This document shows, in pieces, positions 61,390 to 64,000 of a stretch of 64,000 bases of DNA (positions within the stretch are counted from its first letter, which is position 1; each line of letters begins with the position of its first letter). Made by a program: the position numbers and the translations under genes. The notes below the pieces were generated by a model that saw only the letters and a list, made by a program, of their open reading frames with translations, did no database searches and was not told the origin of the DNA. Source of the DNA: Paenibacillus brevis (lineage in GTDB: Bacteria > Bacillota > Bacilli > Paenibacillales > Paenibacillaceae); contig NZ_JAHLQJ010000008.1 in the NCBI RefSeq assembly GCF_018919145.1, positions 62,001 to 126,000 on the forward strand, in the 5' to 3' direction.

Positions 61390-62616
61390 ATGTTACGTAC
61401 AAAGCAAAAAGTTAGTCATATCAGCTTCCTTCTATTACTGGCTATACTTCTGGCGATTCTTCCAGGTTGCTGGAGTAAAAAGGAATTAAACGAGCTGGCT
61501 ATCGTTATGGCGATGGGCATCGATTATGACGAATCCGATTATGAAGTATCGATTCAGGTCATGAAGTCAAGCGAGATTGGAAAGTCGGAAGGCAGGGCAG
61601 CCGGCGGAGCGCCTGTAATAACTTACAAAACGGTCGGCAAGACGATTCCTGAAGCGTTGCAGCGCATGTTAAGCGTCGCGCCCCGGGTTCCTTACCTTTC
61701 CCATGTCAGAGTACTCATCTTCGGTGAGAGCCTGGCACGTTCGGGGGTAAGCGATGCGCTGGACTTTCTCTCAAGAAACCAGCAGCTTCGCACCGATTTT
61801 TTCATGCTTGTCAGTAAAGGCGGCAAGGCTGCCGAAATTCTTGACGTGGTCACCTCCTTCGAGAACATTCCGGCCAATTCGCTCTATTCCTCGATTCTCT
61901 TATCCGAGAAGAAATGGGCGGTTACTAGCAGGGTGACCCTGCAGCAATTCATTACGCAGATGGAGAGACAAGGCTCCAATCCGGTACTGCCGGGTGTACA
62001 AGTCGTGGGAAATAAAGAGAAAGGGGAATCGCCTGATAACAAAAAAAGAGTGGTGCCGATTACGCTTCTCAAGCACGTGGGTCTGGCGGTATTTAATCGT
62101 GACCGGCTGGTCGGATGGTTGGGGGAGCCGTTAAGCAAGAGCACTAACTATGCGCTGAATGAGGTCAATACCACCTCCGGGTACATCGAGGGGCCTGAGG
62201 GAGGAATCGTTGGCTTTGAAGTAAGGAGAACAAAGAGCGACATTAAGGTGAAATTGGGCGAAGACAATATTCCCGAGTTTACCGTTAAAATGACGATGGA
62301 GACTGACCTGAACTCAGTCCAAAGCACGGTGGATCTGCAAAAATCTGACACGGTTGAATGGATCAACAGGAAAATTGAGCAAAAGGTGGACAACTATGTC
62401 ACGCGGGATCTTCGAATTATTCAGGAGAAATACGGTACCGACGTATTCGGCTTTGGCGAGGCGCTTCACCGGAAGTATCCCAAGCTGTGGAAGAAGCTGA
62501 GAAACCATTGGGATGAGCAATTTAAACAATGCAAAATCACCGTGAAATCAAAAGTGGCTGTTAGAAGGATCGGCTCCATTGTTCAACCTGTAAAGCGGGA
62601 GATGAAAGAACAATGA
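61390..62616 (+). CDS. Germinant receptor C subunit, lipoprotein (Ger(x)C family)
   Basis: A 408-residue lipoprotein. The signal peptide ends in lipobox ILPGC with Cys27, and WSKKELNELAIVMAMGIDYDE right after is the family hallmark. The N-terminal domain (to ~200) and the C-terminal Ger(x)C domain (WINRKIEQKV, FGFGEALHRKYPKLWKKLR) are complete. It sits on the outer face of the spore inner membrane. ATG 61390 follows GGGGAA and lies 16 nt after the A-subunit gene; its stop overlaps the next gene. Confidence 0.92.
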   Translation: MLRTKQKVSHISFLLLLAILLAILPGCWSKKELNELAIVMAMGIDYDESDYEVSIQVMKSSEIGKSEGRAAGGAPVITYKTVGKTIPEALQRMLSVAPRVPYLSHVRVLIFGESLARSGVSDALDFLSRNQQLRTDFFMLVSKGGKAAEILDVVTSFENIPANSLYSSILLSEKKWAVTSRVTLQQFITQMERQGSNPVLPGVQVVGNKEKGESPDNKKRVVPITLLKHVGLAVFNRDRLVGWLGEPLSKSTNYALNEVNTTSGYIEGPEGGIVGFEVRRTKSDIKVKLGEDNIPEFTVKMTMETDLNSVQSTVDLQKSDTVEWINRKIEQKVDNYVTRDLRIIQEKYGTDVFGFGEALHRKYPKLWKKLRNHWDEQFKQCKITVKSKVAVRRIGSIVQPVKREMKEQ

Positions 62617-62834
62617 ACTGGTATATTATTTTGCTGCTGGTTATGGTATACACCCTCATTAAAGAGGGATTGCAACTCAAGAAACGGGCATTGCGCAGGG
62701 ACCGTATCGTCTTTACCTTGCTATGGATGATGACTCTTGCTGTTCTGTTGACGGAATGGCGGGGAAATTCTGTGATCCGGCCCTTGGATTGGATTCGAGC
62801 GGCAACCTGGCCATTAAGCCGCTGGCTTGGCTAA
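62613..62834 (+). CDS. Small germinant receptor D-type membrane protein
   Basis: A 73-residue protein with two predicted membrane helices (YIILLLVMVYTLI near 4-16 and FTLLWMMTLAVLL near 34-46), a basic loop between them (KKRALRRDR) and a basic C-terminus. It overlaps the C-subunit gene (ATGA) and is followed by the B-subunit gene 18 nt later. Size, two helices and position match the GerD-type small 'D' proteins (for example YfkS and GerKD) that modulate germinant receptors in Bacillus. Sequence conservation in this group is low, so the call rests largely on context. Confidence 0.75.
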   Translation: MNWYIILLLVMVYTLIKEGLQLKKRALRRDRIVFTLLWMMTLAVLLTEWRGNSVIRPLDWIRAATWPLSRWLG

Positions 62835-62852
62835 ATATATGGGGGAATAACT

Positions 62853-63941
62853 ATGAAAACACCGTCCATTACAATCGACCAATTTTTTATTTTGACCTTT
62901 GGATTGACCATGGGCACTTCGATCTTGGTCACCCCGTCCGGGCTTGCCGGCATTGCGCGGGAGGATGCGTGGTTGGCCGCATTACTATCTATGGCCATCA
63001 ACCTGCTTATGGTCTGTATCTATATCGTACTTACCCGACTTTACCCAGGCAGCAATTTATTTGAACTATTCGAGAATATCCTTGGAAAATGGTGCGGCAA
63101 AGCCTTGTCTCTGTTTTATCTCTTTTACATATTGATTTTAACCGGGACACTGCTTGGTAATCTTGGGTTTTTCCTGACGAGCGAGATGATACCCGAAACC
63201 CCGATCGAAGCGACCCAAATCTTATTTCTCATTGCGGCAGTTGTATGTGCAAGGCTTGGTATTGTTGTATTGGCAAGAGTTGGAGAGTTAATGTTTCCTT
63301 TTATCATCGTGCTGTTCCTTGTGCTTGTTCTAACGCTGATTCCGCAGATTCACTTGGATTTCATTCTCCCCATCTTCGATGACGGAATTGCCCCTATTAT
63401 TAAGGCAGGTTCCCACGCTGCGGTATTTCAAGAATTGCTTATTATGATGGTATTCATTCCATTAGTCCAGGAGAAGAAGAAGGGGGAACGGGCTTATCTC
63501 GGAGGTGCATTGCTAGGAGGGATATTTCTTACACTTCTTGTTTTACTTAGTGTGCTGGTTCTTGGGATTGAACAGACAGAAAACAGTTCATTTCCGGCCT
63601 ACGCCTTGGCTAAGACGATTAATGTGGGGAATTTCCTGCAGCGTGTGGAAGGAATTCTGGTGATGATATGGATTTTGACCTTTTTCATTAAAATCTCACT
63701 GTTATTCTTCTCCATGCTGAAAGGAATGAGAGTTGTGTTTGGTTTGAAGGAAGAGGGGATGCTAATTAATACGTTTTCTGTGCTCATCATTCTGGTCGCA
63801 TGGGAAACCTACGTCAATTCCGTGTACATAGGAGAAATCATTCAAAAGGTCTGGTTCAGCTATGCCCTGCTCCATTTGGTCTTTGTCCCGTTTCTGCTCT
63901 GCCTGATCGGAATAATCAAGCGAAGACTGCTTCGAAAATAA
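62853..63941 (+). CDS. Germinant receptor B subunit (spore permease family)
   Basis: A 362-residue integral membrane protein of the spore germination permease family (amino-acid/polyamine transporter fold) with about ten helices. It begins PSITIDQFFILTFGLTMG, typical of GerB/GerKB proteins; GTSILVTPSGLAGIAREDAW covers the first re-entrant helix. The B subunit is thought to bind the germinant. ATG 62853 follows ATGGGGGAA. It closes the A-C-D-B operon. The germinant (amino acid, sugar or nucleoside) cannot be predicted. Only ~60 bases follow in the window, with no further gene visible. Confidence 0.92.
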   Translation: MKTPSITIDQFFILTFGLTMGTSILVTPSGLAGIAREDAWLAALLSMAINLLMVCIYIVLTRLYPGSNLFELFENILGKWCGKALSLFYLFYILILTGTLLGNLGFFLTSEMIPETPIEATQILFLIAAVVCARLGIVVLARVGELMFPFIIVLFLVLVLTLIPQIHLDFILPIFDDGIAPIIKAGSHAAVFQELLIMMVFIPLVQEKKKGERAYLGGALLGGIFLTLLVLLSVLVLGIEQTENSSFPAYALAKTINVGNFLQRVEGILVMIWILTFFIKISLLFFSMLKGMRVVFGLKEEGMLINTFSVLIILVAWETYVNSVYIGEIIQKVWFSYALLHLVFVPFLLCLIGIIKRRLLRK

Positions 63942-64000
63942 GGTGAATTTGACTTCTTTGCTTTGTTCATTCATTGCTTGACCTCGCTCTCTCAGATAGA

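Noticed and set aside
63762..63974. 70-codon minus-strand frame at the window end
   Set aside because: Antisense to the 3' part of the germinant receptor B gene, with no ribosome site.

Overview
The window looks like chromosome from a spore-forming, mid-GC Firmicute of the Paenibacillaceae, most likely Paenibacillus. The evidence is the gene families and their order: YesM/YesN regulators beside LplB/YtcP/LipO-type importers, many intracellular glycoside hydrolases, a short spoVA operon, a Ger nutrient receptor operon, and the yqeG-yqeH-aroE-yhbY-nadD-yqeK-rsfS cluster. I see no rRNA, tRNA, phage, IS or CRISPR. The genus is inferred; no marker gene settles it.

Region 1 (1-9.19 kb) is an arabinan locus. 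It holds the 3' part of a modular GH43 arabinanase, an oppositely oriented ArsR-type regulator with an unusual C-terminal domain, then a co-directional run abfA (GH51), a lipoprotein and two permeases (AraNPQ type), and an intracellular GH43 exo-enzyme. A strong inverted repeat abuts the likely abfA promoter.

Region 2 (9.2-29.2 kb) is a second carbohydrate locus. It has a YesN-type response regulator, GH3, AraC, GH31 alpha-xylosidase, YesM-type kinase, an importer (two permeases plus lipoprotein), GH95, AraC and GH42 beta-galactosidase. The four cytoplasmic enzymes match the linkages of fucosylated xyloglucan oligosaccharides, so I propose a xyloglucan-oligosaccharide uptake and dismantling system. 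Neither importer has its own ATPase, so both probably share an MsmX-type subunit.

Region 3 (29.2-38.4 kb) carries a phosphotransferase-family gene, an M42 aminopeptidase, a 26-codon membrane peptide, spoVAC-spoVAD-spoVAE, and a MoxR / DUF58 / transglutaminase trio.

Region 4 (38.5-47.2 kb) is housekeeping: ribosome assembly, shikimate and NAD synthesis, RNA binding (CvfB), a methyltransferase, an SGNH esterase and RNase J.

Region 5 (47.2-64 kb) holds a CubicO-type serine hydrolase, a chemoreceptor, a 1-kb intergenic stretch with structured repeats, an ABC-2 exporter operon, the kduD / DeoR / kduI operon divergent from a KDPG aldolase gene, alanine dehydrogenase, a small alarmone synthetase, and a four-gene germinant receptor operon (A-C-D-B).

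A palindromic ~140-175 bp repeat occurs at about 30.3, 50.7 and 51.3 kb, with a decayed copy at 56.8 kb.
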